A DNA stretch of 64,000 nt from Locusta migratoria (lineage: Eukaryota; Arthropoda; Insecta; Orthoptera; Acrididae). This document shows positions 42,081-54,231 of the stretch, piece after piece. The notes under the pieces were generated by a model. It worked only from the letters and a program-made list of their open reading frames with translations, made no database searches and was not told where the DNA came from. Both the position numbers and the translations under genes were made by a program. Numbering within the stretch: position 1 is the first letter of the stretch; each line of letters starts with the position of its first letter. The stretch covers positions 27,321,078 through 27,385,077 of the forward strand of contig CM048748.1 in the NCBI GenBank assembly GCA_026315105.1, in the 5' to 3' direction.

Positions 42081-44814
42081 GAATTTCCGCTTTCAACATC
42101 GAGTGTCACAGTTGTCATCATTACACACACATCTACTGCTACTATCAAATCCACTTAACACGTTGTGCATTTTAACGCGTTGCCGGCGATGTGGACGCCG
42201 GTAGCCAAAGTAGAGGTTCATGCTCAACGGACCTATCGAAACCATGATTAAAATAACACACGATTTAGTCCCAACAAAAATTCAACCAACAAGCAATAAC
42301 ACGTGATCATTAAAAAAAAACAGTAATCTGTGTCATCTGCATGCAAAGAGTTGCATTCTACAATAAATGACTCTTTAATTGAGAGAAACAAGTAATGAGA
42401 TGCCAATATCTAAGGAGGGAAATTACACGTAATTTAATGAAGTCAGTGAATCAGTAAATTTTCAATCAGAAGTGCTAAAATGCTCCGCTTAATGTTACTG
42501 CAATATCGTTACATAGACAAATCCTACACAACTGCTTGTGCCTATATTAGAACTCAAAGTGCGCGATTTCGATAAAGTGGTTAAAACAAAATGGAAACGG
42601 TTGTGATTGTAATTTTATTGCCAAACTTGTAATACAATTGGCGAAAGGCAGGTAATGATATGGACATCCCACAACATCATTTGAAAATTTAAGTAGTGAG
42701 GCTTTTGATGTTGAACTGAATGAATGCCAGAGTGATTTTTAATGTAAAAACATGGCTTTAGTGAGTGCACAAGTTGTTCTCTTCCATTTCAGCTCATTTC
42801 CACATCTATTCCGCTGAAACAACGAAGTCAAATCAAGGTTATTGTACTTCCTAATTCAGCAGCATTTGTCTAATCATCTTGGTGCATTTCACTGACCATA
42901 CAGAAACGTAATCTGTTGCTGCTAGCTACATGCATTGTACAACCTTCTTGCTTTCGTGTCCCAGGTCGTTGCTATGGCAACTCATGCATAAAGTGTGACT
43001 AAGCAACGTTTGCATCACTCACATTAGCTCTCAGACTATTCAATGGCGTGTCTGACTTAAATGGATCAGAAGTAGGATTTCAACACGGTGGATATCACTA
43101 TTCGCCATCTTGTGATACTTTGTTCACACGCTTAGGCGCACTAGTTATCTTGTATTTGAAGAGACATGAATAGGACTTTGCTTTATCTCTATGGCCTGTC
43201 GCTCAGAAACTCTTTCACATCAGTTACAATGTTCAATTTATTCTTGAGTCTAATCTGTGTTATTTCATGACAGTGCGGTTTCGTGTATTCTGCAATGTGT
43301 GAAGTGATAAATGGGGGCCTGCATGAATAAAACCAGAAAAAAAATTGAAAAAAAAAGAAGAAAAAAAAACTATTAGAGACACTACAGTCAGTGTACACAG
43401 GCATGTAGCATGCATACATTTGTAGGATAAGCAGATATCGTATTTTCTCTTAATTGTTGGCTGACCATCTTAACGTGCATTTCAATTAGAAAATGAATGG
43501 AACTAAAGATCTTGTAGAATACTAACAAGAGGAATGGTGATGTGGAGATGGAATTATTTGGTGAATCATTGATTTCCTCCTGAAATTGTTTAGCTTTCGT
43601 GCGAACAACACAACTGTATGGCTTTCACAGAGACATGTGTCGTGGCTTTTCTCGTAGTATAACTACATCGTGAAAACTTTGTGAAATACGTACGATTTGA
43701 CAACGGAAGAAAAAAAAAGAAACACGAGGCGATAATGTTGCATTATAAATGATTGAATTGTAGGAAAATGGACTTACAAAGTTATTTTCACAATGTCCAT
43801 AAAGAAAAACAATTCCACATAATTAGCTTTTTTCAGATTTGGATTCACGGCTATCTGCTATATTTTAAAAGATGGAATAATTTCCGTGAAGACTGTATCC
43901 CCATGGAGAATACTGTTTATTCACATAAATACGTCGATTTTTCAATGTATAGATTTTGTACAGTCGAAATTCGAATGTGCTTATCAGCCTTCTATTCATA
44001 AACTGCAAGTATTCTGTAAAATCAACAACACGTAATAAACGTATTTTAACAAAACGAAGAGACAAGCAAGGTTTAGACGCACAAAGAATCATTTTACAGT
44101 AATGAACGAGAATATACATGAGTAAGAAACGGCGAGGAGGGAAAGCTAAAACGGAACGAAACTTTACGCGTTGCGAAGGTACGTGATGTTACTTCAGTGA
44201 TTAAAGGAGAGACAAAAATTTGTTTCTCAGTACAGATAAAAATCACTAATTTCTCTCTAAACCAATAAATATATGATAAAATAATGTTATAAAGAAAGGG
44301 AGCAACATCTCAGCATTCTGCTCAAAGCCAACCGCTGCTGTTGAAGACTCATCTCGACTTGTTTTCCAGTTGCTCCCGCACAAACTTTTAAAGTCATGTT
44401 TTCACTATTACTAGCAGATTTTTTCAGGATATAGACAGCGGCTTTAGTGCACTTCTCTGACTCACTATTTTTCTCTTGATGCGGTAGGAACTTCCACTTT
44501 CTATCGAAACAAGTGATTAAATCTTATGTCGTTTGCTGCTTTGAGGAAAAACGGTTACGCTCAACTGTTAGCATGAGCTAGAGCGGATGCACTATATCCT
44601 CGCAACGGACGCCGCGTGGTGGCGTCATACATACATTGTCGACGAACAAAGAGGACTCAATTTAGACTACACCAGTAAACCCACGATTCTTTGAAGAATC
44701 GGTCATTTAAGTATCAAACAGCTTCAAACGTCTGATAGTTGTGTATTTAATAAAGAATATAACATTAAATAGATCATCAAACCAGCGCCAAGAGCCGTGA
44801 AAAAGACCTAGTAA
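42081..44814. other. Long stretch without recognisable features
   Basis: AT-rich, with simple A-rich tracts at 43335-43370. The frames present (for example 43753-44001 plus, 43865-44119 minus) lack motifs. No SINE, LINE or transposon termini are visible. It could be old unique intergenic or intronic DNA. Confidence 0.4.
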
Positions 44815-45510
44815 TCAACACGGATTCCGGAAGCAACGATTGTGTGAAACCCAGCTCCCTCCGTTCGACCATGACGCCCAGAAAGCTACAGTCTACCAGG
44901 CAGATGGCATGTTTTGTTGATTTTCAGAAGGCGCTAAATACGGTTTCATACGATCGCCTAATAAACTACGAATGTACAGAATATCAGAGCAACTGTGTAC
45001 ATTATGTGATTAAAAGTCTGGATTGGACGAAGTTTAGTTAAATTAATCGGCACTTACGACTTGTAGGATAGTGTATGCGCCGAGTCTTCAGTGTGCTTCT
45101 ATCCCGCGGATAGTGTACTACGATTCAAAACTTGGTGCTTCGCAGTGCCTCCAGACTTATCTCTGTATTGACACTTGAAAATTCTCCCTGACAGGTAATG
45201 AACTTAGAAGTATTTACTGAGAAACCTGGACTTTATCATTCTAGTTATACTTCTGCAACACAAAAGTTGAGTATTCATTAGTTTGCAGTAAATTTCACAT
45301 GTGGTATGAAGGTTGTTGGATCTTTCTGTTCAAATGTACTTTCGTCGCCTTATAAATAACCGTCCCAAAAACAGTTTGAACAGACTGAAGAGTTTCTAAC
45401 AAACAGGACAAAATACACCACTCTCATGGAGAGAAATCTTATGATGTGATGGTTATTTCTCACTTACCGAAAGGGAATGTTACAAGATCATTACTTTTCA
45501 GATTATACAG
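44815..45510 (+). mobile_element. Degraded LINE RT fragments, split
   Basis: A first piece (44815-45045) shows HGFRKQRLCETQL-like sequence, then VDFQKALNTVSYDRL (motif A region). A second piece (45385-45510) shows EEFLTNRTKYTTL and then ISHLPKGNV..SLLFRLY (the GVPQGS box, decayed). About 340 bases lie between, more than expected, so a later insertion or expansion probably separates them. Confidence 0.55.
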
Positions 45511-45611
45511 GTTGATTCATAAGGATATGCAAATATTTTAGTATATTATTCTACAAGAAAAAGTAAAGAAAAACCTCAGATGTTTAGTTACTGCTACTAA
45601 AGAATTTTGTT

Positions 45612-46165
45612 GAAATTTAGCAACCTCGCCAATATGGAGCCATCGCAAAACTATATGAGTTTACACTAAAGCACGATTTCCATTTATCTTGTTGTTACTG
45701 GGCTGGTGAATCTAATATAAAATGTTCCAGACGTGTATCTGCAGTATTTTTCCAGAAATTCCAGAGATGCAAAGAAATAATTTGGGAAAATTTGTAATTT
45801 ATTAACTATATGGGCCAATTTTTTTTAAAATTCCAGACAATGACACCACGTTTTCAACAGAAGTTAATAATTCAATTTTGGGAAATGGTGGTAATAAAGC
45901 TAACTAAAACTGTATGAATGAGACAGATAACCTGCTTTCATGCATATCATAGCATGCATAAGTTCACGTTAAGCTGGAAAAAAATAAAAGTCCGTGTTAA
46001 GGAAGTTGCCAACATTCTTAAAAGAAAGTAAAAAAATTTAGTTGTATAACGTCTGGAATTCACTTGTATAGAGGGCATGCTTTATTAGATTCACCAGATC
46101 AATAACAACAAACTAAGTTTGGCATTTTCTTCATATTAGCGAGTTTGAGGCAAAATCTGTTATTA
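45612..46165. repeat. Inverted-repeat (MITE-like) element
   Basis: The stretch 45678-45735 (TTATCTTGTTGTTACTGG, GGTGAATCTAATA, TTCCAGACGT) is matched in reverse at 46047-46115. Weaker matching continues outward (CTCGCCAATATGGAG against CTCGCTAATATGAAG). Arms of about 110 bp flank about 310 bp without coding. Neither terminus nor TSD is defined. Confidence 0.55.
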
Positions 46166-47040
46166 GCCATAGTTTCGCAACTAATCATTTACGAATCTAC
46201 ATTTATAGGAATTTTTTCTTTAATTTGCCTTGCAGAATAACATATTAAAATATTTACACATCTTTGTCTTTGATAGAAGTTCATTTTTTTTAAATATGGG
46301 AAATACAAGTACTTATGGCCAGGGTTGTTGAAGTTTGTAATAAAGAGTGTATGAGAACTTAGAATGAGTTCAGTTTTGAGATGCAACTACAAATGTATAT
46401 GATATTGAATAGTCGTGATTTTTCATTGAAGAAACTGAACAACACTTATTGACATGTTTCGCAGCTAACTAATTATTGTACCTCGAGATTTGTGACATGT
46501 ATTGCGTATTGTAAGGAGGTGTATTTATGTCATTGCTTCTTTACAGGTTCCAAATTCTGTTATTATCTTCTATGTATAAGTTACTTGAAATCTATAACAG
46601 GTGAATAATTCATTTCCGCCTGATCTTGCAGTGGTAAATTTGGGTTGTGCGCATCTGTTTTTTTATTTATTATTATTATTTATTTTATTTTTTATTTCCA
46701 ATATTTCTAATTGGTCAGTTTTGCACCTTTAACCTTTACTTTACATCTATTACATATTTGTGCTTCTGGTCTAAGCAATGTTCAGCTATCATTTACAAAG
46801 AAACAGTGACACAAATACACGAGAGACTTCCTAATTCTCGAAGTAAAATAATTAATTAGGTATCTCTAGACAATTTCAGCAAGAGACATCATCACTAAAA
46901 TAGAATGGATATTACATTAGGTTAGTTATTAACAATAATATTTATCGAAGGTTATTCTAATTAATGTACAGCGCAAATGTAATGCTTTCTCAAATTACTT
47001 AGAAAACAATAATACCTTCCAGCATCTAAGTCGAAAAGCA
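46166..47040. other. No recognisable feature
   Basis: AT-rich, including a (TTA/TTTA)-rich tract near 46660-46700. The frames present have no motif. Confidence 0.4.
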
Positions 47041-47064
47041 GAGAGCTGTAGTTTTTTTCTTTAG

Positions 47065-47245
47065 TTCTTCTGCTGCAGGCTTAAACTATGATGATGAATA
47101 TGAGTGGCTGTATTCTGAAGAAATTATGACGATTTCAGAAGTCTATCGCCAATTCTATAATGAAACAAAGGTGGATTTTTCCGCTGATTTACGTGTAACA
47201 CACTACAGTTTAAAACCGGAAACCGGAAAACAAGCTACAACTTGA
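47065..47245 (+). other. Possible exon or ORF remnant, unrecognised
   Basis: A good acceptor-like 'gtttttttctttag' ends at 47064. An open frame follows to TGA at 47243 (AAGLNYDDEYEWLYSEEI, then ISEVYRQFYNETKVDFSADL), acidic with aromatic residues. It has no ATG at the start and no recognised domain. It may be a terminal exon, a transposon piece or chance. Confidence 0.2.
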
Positions 47246-48345
47246 GTTCTCAGTGCCATGCCAAGAAACTGACTGGATATTAGTGCTAATCCGAATTTTT
47301 TTGTTTAAAGTGCCATTAATACTGAGGCAATACGTTTTATTTGCGATAATACATGAAAAGAAAACAGCAGTAATATTTTAACTAGTAGAATTGTAAACAA
47401 AATAAACATTTCTCATATATTTTTAATTTTTTTCATTAGAGAATAGAAAAATTAAATTTAAGAAAAAAATCTTTTAGTACTGATTTCAATTTCTTACGAT
47501 ATTCCATTCTTTGAATTTGATGTTGCTAAGATTATTGTAGGATTAACGCTCCTATTGTGGAATAAATCCATCATATTCAACAGGTCTTCCTCTATTGCAA
47601 CTGATAAACATGGCTGGAGTTTCATATGAAGTACAGCAAGAGATACATCACCCATTGTCTTTTTTTCTTTTCCTTTTATAAATTCATTGTCATTTTTCAT
47701 TCTTCTGTTTCAGAGTCAGATCCTTTAAGAGCTTTTTCAGATGGGTGAGTGAAAGACATTTCAATCATACTGCATTTGCTGGTGGTGCAGTCTTGCAGTG
47801 ACAATAATGTCTCAACATTCACTTGTTTCGTCGTTTTCACTCATTGATCTCTATACTAGCTGGATGTTGAACTACTGCGGTCTGAGCGTACCAGTCATAG
47901 ATGTTCATATTTCGTTTCTTGCCAAATTCAAATACGGCTACTACGATGTATTACAAGAAAAGGAATAGAAAATACGTTTAGATTCCGCTCCCATGCCAGC
48001 CTAATACTTGGTGCATTGACATGAAGTTCAAATCAAGAGATAAGCAATCAATTCTTTGTCGTGTAATAGCTGATGGAAATTCATTTGGCAAATTTAAACA
48101 TGCCGAACAATGCGAAAACGTCATTAAAACATTTGAATGTGCAAGCACGTTACAGTTCTGTGCTCAGACACTATAGTTATACATCCAGTTTGTATAGAGA
48201 TCACTGTTTTCACTCACAGAAAACACAGATGCTAGGGCCACTGTTCAGTGACAAAGTCATACATTGAGATTACTCGGCCGATCCCTCTTGGGATATCGAT
48301 GTTCATTATTAGCCGCAATTTAGTAAAGCTTGCAAGTAGTTCAAA
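47246..48345. other. No recognisable feature
   Basis: A minus-strand frame of 68 codons (47494-47700) lacks a recognised motif. Otherwise AT-rich. Confidence 0.35.
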
Positions 48346-48349
48346 ATAT

Positions 48350-48500
48350 ATTCCAATTTTTTGTAAACCTAAGGGACCACACTACTGAGGTCATCACTCT
48401 CTAGACTACAAACTACTTCAACTAACGTAACTAAGAACAACACGGTTGCGCGATCCATAATGTGGCGCCCAAGACCGCACGACCATTCCCATGCGGATGC
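48350..48500 (-). mobile_element. SINE, diverged, truncated
   Basis: The body is recognisable ('ttttgtaaacctaagggaccacac', 'aggtcatcactctctagactacaaactacttcaac') with a decayed head (aagaccgcacgaccattcc). The B box is not recognisable. Confidence 0.6.
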
Positions 48501-48559
48501 AAGTGATTCTTGTGGTTTAAAACGACGGAACAAATACTGCAGTGCAGACCTGCTGAGGA

Positions 48560-48830
48560 ATCTGCTCAAGCGAGCTGACTCGCTCTCGCGCCACAGCAGT
48601 GAGCTTAAGCAACACCACCTAGAGACAAGGCCTTACAACAAGCCATGACTACGTCACACTTAGAGGCCGCGGCCGCCATCTGACTGGCCGGCCGCTGTGC
48701 GGCGGTGGGCGTGCCCCAGCCAACAGCCAGTGAGGTGGCGGGGACGTAGGCACGGCCTGTTGTAAGGCCTTGTCTCTAGTTGCTGTTGGCTTAAGGCCGG
48801 CTCGCGCTGGCTAACGGTAGCAGACGAGTT
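48560..48830. repeat. GC-rich inverted repeat, shared family with 51090-51260
   Basis: The block TAGAGACAAGGCCTTACAAC (48622-48641) is matched in reverse by 'gttgtaaggccttgtctcta' (48759-48778), with matching neighbours 'cttaagcaac' and 'gttggcttaag'. The middle (aggccgcggccgccatctgactgg... ggtgggcgtgccccagc) reappears as 'aggccgcaaacgctagctgactgg...ggtgggcatgtcccagc' near 51125-51190. The element class is unknown. Confidence 0.55.
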
Positions 48831-49025
48831 GAGAGAGGCAGGAATCCCAACAAAGTAACTTCGCAATGGAGAATTGTTGGGATAGTCAGATTCTACGGCC
48901 TCTAATATGTTCTACAGAGATATTACAGTTCTCGGTGGTTGAATAATGTACTATGAGGAAAAGTAATTGTATGAAACAGATGTATGAAAGAGAAAATACA
49001 ATTTATTTCCTATGAATGAAAGAGA

Positions 49026-50215
49026 TTTCTTAGGGTTAGAAAATATCGTTCATGCGAAGCACAACTTGCTCTTTATTCACACGAAGTGATGGGTGCTATC
49101 GACAAAGGTTCGCAAATCGATTCCGTATTTCTTGATTTCCAGAAAGCTTTTGACACCGTACCTCACAAACGGCTTTTAATCAAATTGCGTGGTTATGGTA
49201 TATCGCCCCAAATTTGCGATTGGATAGGTGATTTCTTGTCAGAGAGGACACAGTTCGTAGTAATCGATGGTAAGGCATCGACTAAAACAGAGGTGATATC
49301 GGGCGTTCCGCAGGGTAGTGTTATTGGTCCTCTGCTATTCCTTATTTACATAAACGATTTAGGGGAAAATCTAAGTAGCTGTCTTAGGTTGTTTGCAAGT
49401 GACGCCGTCATTTACCGTCTAGTAAAATCATCTGAAGATCAAAACCAACTGCAGAACGATTTGAATAAGATATCAGTATGGTGTAAAAATTGGCAATTGA
49501 CTCTAAATAATGAGATGTGTGTAGTCGTCCACATGAGTACGAAAAGAAATCCGTTAAACTTTGTTTACAACATAAATCAATCAAATGTGAAGGCCGTAAA
49601 CTCCACAAAATACCTAGGAATTACTATTATTTCAGACCTAAACTGGAAAGAACACGTAGATAATATCGTGGGAAAGGCGAACCAGAGACTGCGTTTTATT
49701 GGCAGAACCCTTAAAAGATGTAACAGAACTACTAAAGAAACTGCATACACTGCGCTTGCCCGTCCATTTTTGGAGTATTGCAGCCCAGTGTGGGATCCTT
49801 ATCAGGTGGGTTTGACGGAGGACATCGAAAGAGTCCAAAGAAGGGCAGCTCGTTGCGTATTGTCACGATACAGGGGAGACAGCGTTACGGAAATGATACA
49901 GGATCTGGGATGGGAATAATTACAACAACGGCGCTTATCGCTGCGGCGTGGGCTACTTGCGAAACTCCAATCGCCAACATTCTCCTCCGAATGCGAAAAT
50001 ATGTTGACTCCCACTTACATAGGTAGAAATGATCATCAGAATAAAATAAGAGAAATCAGAGCCCGAACAGAAAGATTCAGATGTTCTTTCTTCCCGCGCG
50101 CTATTCGAGAATGGAATGGGAGATAAATAGTATAATTGTGGTTCGATGAACCCTCTGCCAGGCACTTAAATGTGATTTGCAGAGTATCCCATGTAGATAT
50201 AGATTTAGATGTAGG
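49026..50215 (+). mobile_element. CR1/jockey-like LINE (second subfamily), 5' truncated
   Basis: The element begins inside the RT (RKYRSCEAQLALYSHEVM) and runs to a short 3' UTR ending 'gtagatatagatttagatgtag'. The subfamily matches the fragment at 22685-23530. No TSD was determined. Confidence 0.85.
49041..50126 (+). pseudogene. LINE reverse transcriptase, one stop and a catalytic change
   Basis: The reading frame is continuous from 49041 to the TAA at 50124. It passes FLDFQKAFDTVPHKRLL, ISGVPQGSVIGPLLFLIYIN, NSTKYLGITIISDLNW, FIGRTLKRCN, ARPFLEYCSPVWDP, RRAARCVLSRYRGDS, NDHQNKIREIRARTE and ends EWNGR. Two lesions are visible: one in-frame TAA at 49917, and the catalytic box reads FASDAVIY where relatives have FADDAV.Y, so the first of the two metal-binding Asp residues is Ser. 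The copy is non-functional but otherwise little decayed. Confidence 0.85.
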
Positions 50216-51085
50216 GTTGAAAGAGAAAATACAATATATTTCTTATTTTTATTATCTTTGTGCTGTGTATCACAACTGAAACAGCCGTAAACAGATAATA
50301 CATTTAATTGAAAGTTAATCACACTTTGCAATGCTCAGCTTCAAAATTAAGCAAGAAAAGGTATTAAAATATGAGATTATTATCAACTACAACTAAAAAC
50401 AATCTAAAAAAATTGTCATGATGGAAGTTCGAACCTGGATCCACAGATTCACAATGGAAGCACTGCACCTCTCAAATGGCGATGGTGCTCGAAATGTCGT
50501 TCATATTTATGAGTGCCCAAGCTCAAGCTGCACCGTAGAGGGGATAAAACTTTACCTCTTCTAATGTCATTAACTTTCGACCTCATATATACCAGTGGAA
50601 AGCGCTCATCTTTAGACGATCTTTCGATATGTAGAAATGAAATGTGAATTTCCGTCATCTAATTTGACCTTGATTTTTTTAACTACTTAGTGTCTAGCAA
50701 AAAGCTGAAACACGTGTCCTTTTACATGCTATATAGAACGTCTATGCAAAATTCGTTCAAAATCTGTGGTGCACATGTCAGACCCTCCCCTCGTTAGTAG
50801 TATCTTTCGAAGTCCTCTTTCCGCTCTTCGTCTTGCAAGTGCCCATTATGTATTATAATACCAGTGTAAATTAAATTTTTTTGTTGCGTTAAGAATTTTG
50901 AAGCATGCTAAGCATTTTCAGACAATCGCACATAATAAAATATATGGTTCTTTTACTAACGTGTAGTACATTGATGTTATGTGTCTGCTTTTCACTTTGA
51001 AGCCATCGTACTAAATTTCTTCGACCTGGGACCAGTCGCTGCAATACGTCAGGATGCCTGAGCATTCAGCCAATACTTCCTACAA
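50216..51085. other. No recognisable feature
   Basis: AT-rich with short frames lacking motifs. It sits between the LINE and the GC-rich repeat at 51090. Confidence 0.4.
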
Positions 51086-51089
51086 GAGA

Positions 51090-51530
51090 AGGCCTCAGAA
51101 CAGGCCGGTGTCGACATCACACCAAGAGGCCGCAAACGCTAGCTGACTGGACGGCTGCTACAAGACGGTGGGCATGTCCCAGCGACAAGGCAAATAGGCC
51201 GTGTTTATAGCCCGCAGTTGCTCCATGGCAGAGGAATCGTGGCGGGTTGGCAGTGCGTTGTTTCTCATAAGGCAGCGTGGGCTCTGTTTATAGGCCTCCG
51301 CTCTTATGCTATGGCTTCAAAATACCACCATCTGCGGCTGAAACACCTGCTGTGTGAGTGACAAGCCTCTCGGTGACAAGCAGAGCCTCCGCAAAATCAC
51401 AGTGGTTGCTCCGCTGCGGAGGCTCCGCTGTCTATAAATACAGCCTTAGCTGGCTCTCCCGGTCTCTCGGTGTGATGTCGGCACAGCCTGTTGTGGAGGT
51501 GTTGATTCAGCCCCATTCAGCCACGAGTGC
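51090..51530 (+). repeat. GC-rich repeat with TATAAATA, possible LTR
   Basis: It shares sequence with 48650-48750. Further on, 'cctccgcaaaatcacagtggttgctccgctgcggaggctccgc' forms a local hairpin, immediately followed by a TATAAATA box (51435-51442) and 'ggtctctcggtgtgatgtcgg'. The order resembles an LTR promoter, but ends were not defined. Confidence 0.35.
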
Positions 51531-51534
51531 GAGT

Positions 51535-51655
51535 GCACATGGAGTGTGTGTGTTTTCCTTAATGTAAGTTAGTTTAAGAAGTTTGTAAGCCTAGGGACTG
51601 ATAACCACAGCAGATAAGTCCCTTAGATTTACAAGTATCTGAACATTTGAACGAG
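51535..51655 (+). mobile_element. SINE 3' body
   Basis: The sequence 'gagtgtgtgtgttttccttaatgtaagttagtttaagaagtttgtaagcctagggactgataaccacagcag' matches the shared SINE body and ends 'tgaacatttgaacga'. The tRNA-like head is replaced by other sequence. Confidence 0.7.
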
Positions 51656-51849
51656 TCTTCATGAAAGTATAGCCTTAATACTTTCAATCCTGAACTTCTT
51701 AATTTGCACAAAACTGAATTTCAAATTATCATACTATTGAATGACAAGCATTCTTCTGAAAAATATTGTTGATAGTGAGTGATAAGTAACCCACGTTTAT
51801 AATAATAGCTGTCTGACCTAATGAAAGATTTAATATAAAACTGACATGT

Positions 51850-52166
51850 TCCAGAATTAAACTTTTACTGTGCAGGAGACTGTGCGCTGATATGAAACTT
51901 CCTGGCAGATTAAAATTGTGTGCCGGAACCAGGACTCGAACCTGGGACCTTTGCCTTTCACGGGCAAGTGCTCTACCAACTGTGCTATCCCGACACGACT
52001 CACTATGCCACCTCACAACTTTACTTCCGCCAGTACCTCGCCTCCTGCTTTCCAAATTTCACAGAAGCTCTTCTGCGAACCATTCAAGAGCGCTTACCTG
52101 CGAAAGGCAGGGTCCCAGGTTCGAGTCCCGGTTCCAGCACACAATTTTAATCTGCCAGGAAGTTTC
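51850..52166. mobile_element. tRNA-like terminal-repeat element, inverted dimer
   Basis: The arms 51894-51974 and 52087-52166 are inverted copies. Each contains the terminal block GAAACTTCCTGGCAGATTAAAATTG and most of a tRNA-like unit (B box reverse ACTCGAACCTGGGAC, forward CAGGTTCGAGTCCCGG). The left unit is complete on the minus strand with the 'tttacttccgccagtacctcgcc' spacer; the right unit starts mid-tRNA. Upstream, 'ttccagaattaaacttttactgtgcaggagactgtgcgctgatat' is also family sequence. Related: 6197 and 24610. Confidence 0.8.
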
Positions 52167-53705
52167 ACGTTGTGTTTGCATGTGACAAAAAATATTTACG
52201 CTATTAGTAACATAACATATTTTTACGTTTTTTTAAGTGCTTGTCTCAACCAAGACGTATTGTGATGTATGTAGCTGGAGTATGGACCAAATATTTGATT
52301 TCAAATCTATTGTACTGATATTACATTTCAACTTCGAATCTGAGTCATGTGTTTTGATATTGGAATACTGGTCACCCTAATGTACGCACACACGCACCAA
52401 GTTGCCTTTCAGATATGACACCATTCACTGAACTCTTACACACACTACGTATATATGAACAAAATACCCGTCAGAAAAATGTTTACATATACACACCACG
52501 ATTTCAGAGAGAAATAAGAACAAGAAATATCTTACAAGTGTATATTTATTTATTTATGATTTTATATTGCAGTCATGTTTGTTTGTGCGACATTTCTGTT
52601 CCTTACATTTTTTCATCTAATAACAAGTCGTAGCTCAAATTACGCAAAAATAACTAATGTGTTTACTTCACTAATTCTATGTTTACATTTGTAACAAAAG
52701 TGTGAAAGTAAAGAGGAAATTACTGCCAATCCATCACTTGAAACAATTCCTGGCTCAGACGCCTAATTACTGTCATTACTTCTGGAATCAATTATTTTCT
52801 TAAACTATAATCTTCATAATGCCACTTCATCAATGCCCTAATTTTTACTGTATATGATTTCAGAGAATTACGAAGTTAGAGTGTACACCAAGTAAAATTA
52901 CGATCAGACGTTCAAGTGCTAGCATCTCAGGTATCCCATGTATACGTTGTATACACTGCAAATATGAGAGATATCTGTCCAACCTGGAGGCATGACTCTC
53001 GTTTCTGAGCATACAACAGCAGCGTGCCAGCCATGGAAGTTAGAATAGGGCAGTTGAGGCGTGTCCTATGTGTTCACTGGTTCAGTGAACTCCAGGAAAA
53101 AAGCTCGTCATGAAAATAATTTAAATAAATAATTAAGTTTTTAAACTATCATTCTTTGTTTCATTCTTCTAAAAAAAATCATTTTATATGCACATTCAAA
53201 GTATTTTTATTGCATGAGAAACGTTTTACGTCGCGGAGACAGCACGTATAGGAGTCGTAGCGGGGCCGCCTAATATGCTGCTAACATAGGCGACAGTGTC
53301 TGCAGCGTTGCAATGCGCGTGCGCGGCTGAGGTTCAAATTCTCTTTTGAACTCCCTGGAGGCAGCAAATGGGCGCTCCCGCTGTAGGGAGAGGTGAGGAG
53401 AGACACCGCTTTTAACATTGGTGTTGGAGCTGGTACAGACGCCAGCTCCTAGCTACTCGAACTCAGGCAGTTAACGCACGAATGGTCCTTAGCAAGACCA
53501 TGGAGCTACTGCGCACCTCACCTTGCACATGGGCGAATCCTATGTCAAAACAACATCTACCCTTCATATTTGTATTTGCCACATTGAAGATTTATCAAAT
53601 ACACGTCATATTTGGTAAAATATCTTATAAATATTAATTAAAGGCACATCAACCGTAAAAGCCTTCACAAGATCCGAGCATGGATAATAATAATAAAATT
53701 AATTC
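52167..53705. other. No recognisable feature
   Basis: AT-rich, with a GC-richer island at 53220-53520. No motif-bearing frames or termini. Confidence 0.4.
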
Positions 53706-53711
53706 TCCCCA

Positions 53712-53795
53712 CTTGGCAAGAGCAGTCATGTGGTTAGAGGCATCTCGCTGTGGTGTCAAAGGAAGTAGGTTCGAGTCTGACTGCAAGCCATTTCT
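53712..53795 (+). mobile_element. Degenerate tRNA-like sequence
   Basis: GTCATGTGGTTAGAGGCATC (A-box-like) and GTAGGTTCGAGTCTGACTGC (B-box-like) are spaced as in a tRNA. The outer stem is poorly paired and no SINE body follows. Probable SINE head or tRNA pseudogene. Confidence 0.4.
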
Positions 53796-54195
53796 TTTTA
53801 TACTCAATCTTATCTTTAACAAATACGGGAAGAACAATGACTTTTGTATTGTTACTTGCCACAGATCTTTGGACGTTTTTGCGAATGTGTCGCGATTTTG
53901 GGGGTAAATGACATTTATACTCTTCGTTGTAACAAATATTTAATTGCTTGAAAAAAAGGTGGGGGAGAACAACCATTGAGCAGGCATGAGGCTAGGATGG
54001 GGTGCCGCTATCAAGTTTCGGCTACAGTTCAGAAAGAAGTGAACCCCAAGCCACCTGAAGCACCAACACCACTGGAATAGGGGGAGGCGCCCTTAACGCC
54101 ACAGAAATAAAGCCACTGCCGCCCCATTGCAGAGACAATAACTTTTGCGGTAACGAGTGTGTATTCATTGCATTCTGAATTGAAAGTCGTACTTT

Positions 54196-54231
<36 letters not shown>

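Noticed and set aside
51918..52265. Overlapping ORFs reading CRNQDSNLGPLPF and PEPGLEPGTFAF
   Set aside because: They arise from the tRNA-like B box of the inverted dimer and are typical spurious proteins from repeats.
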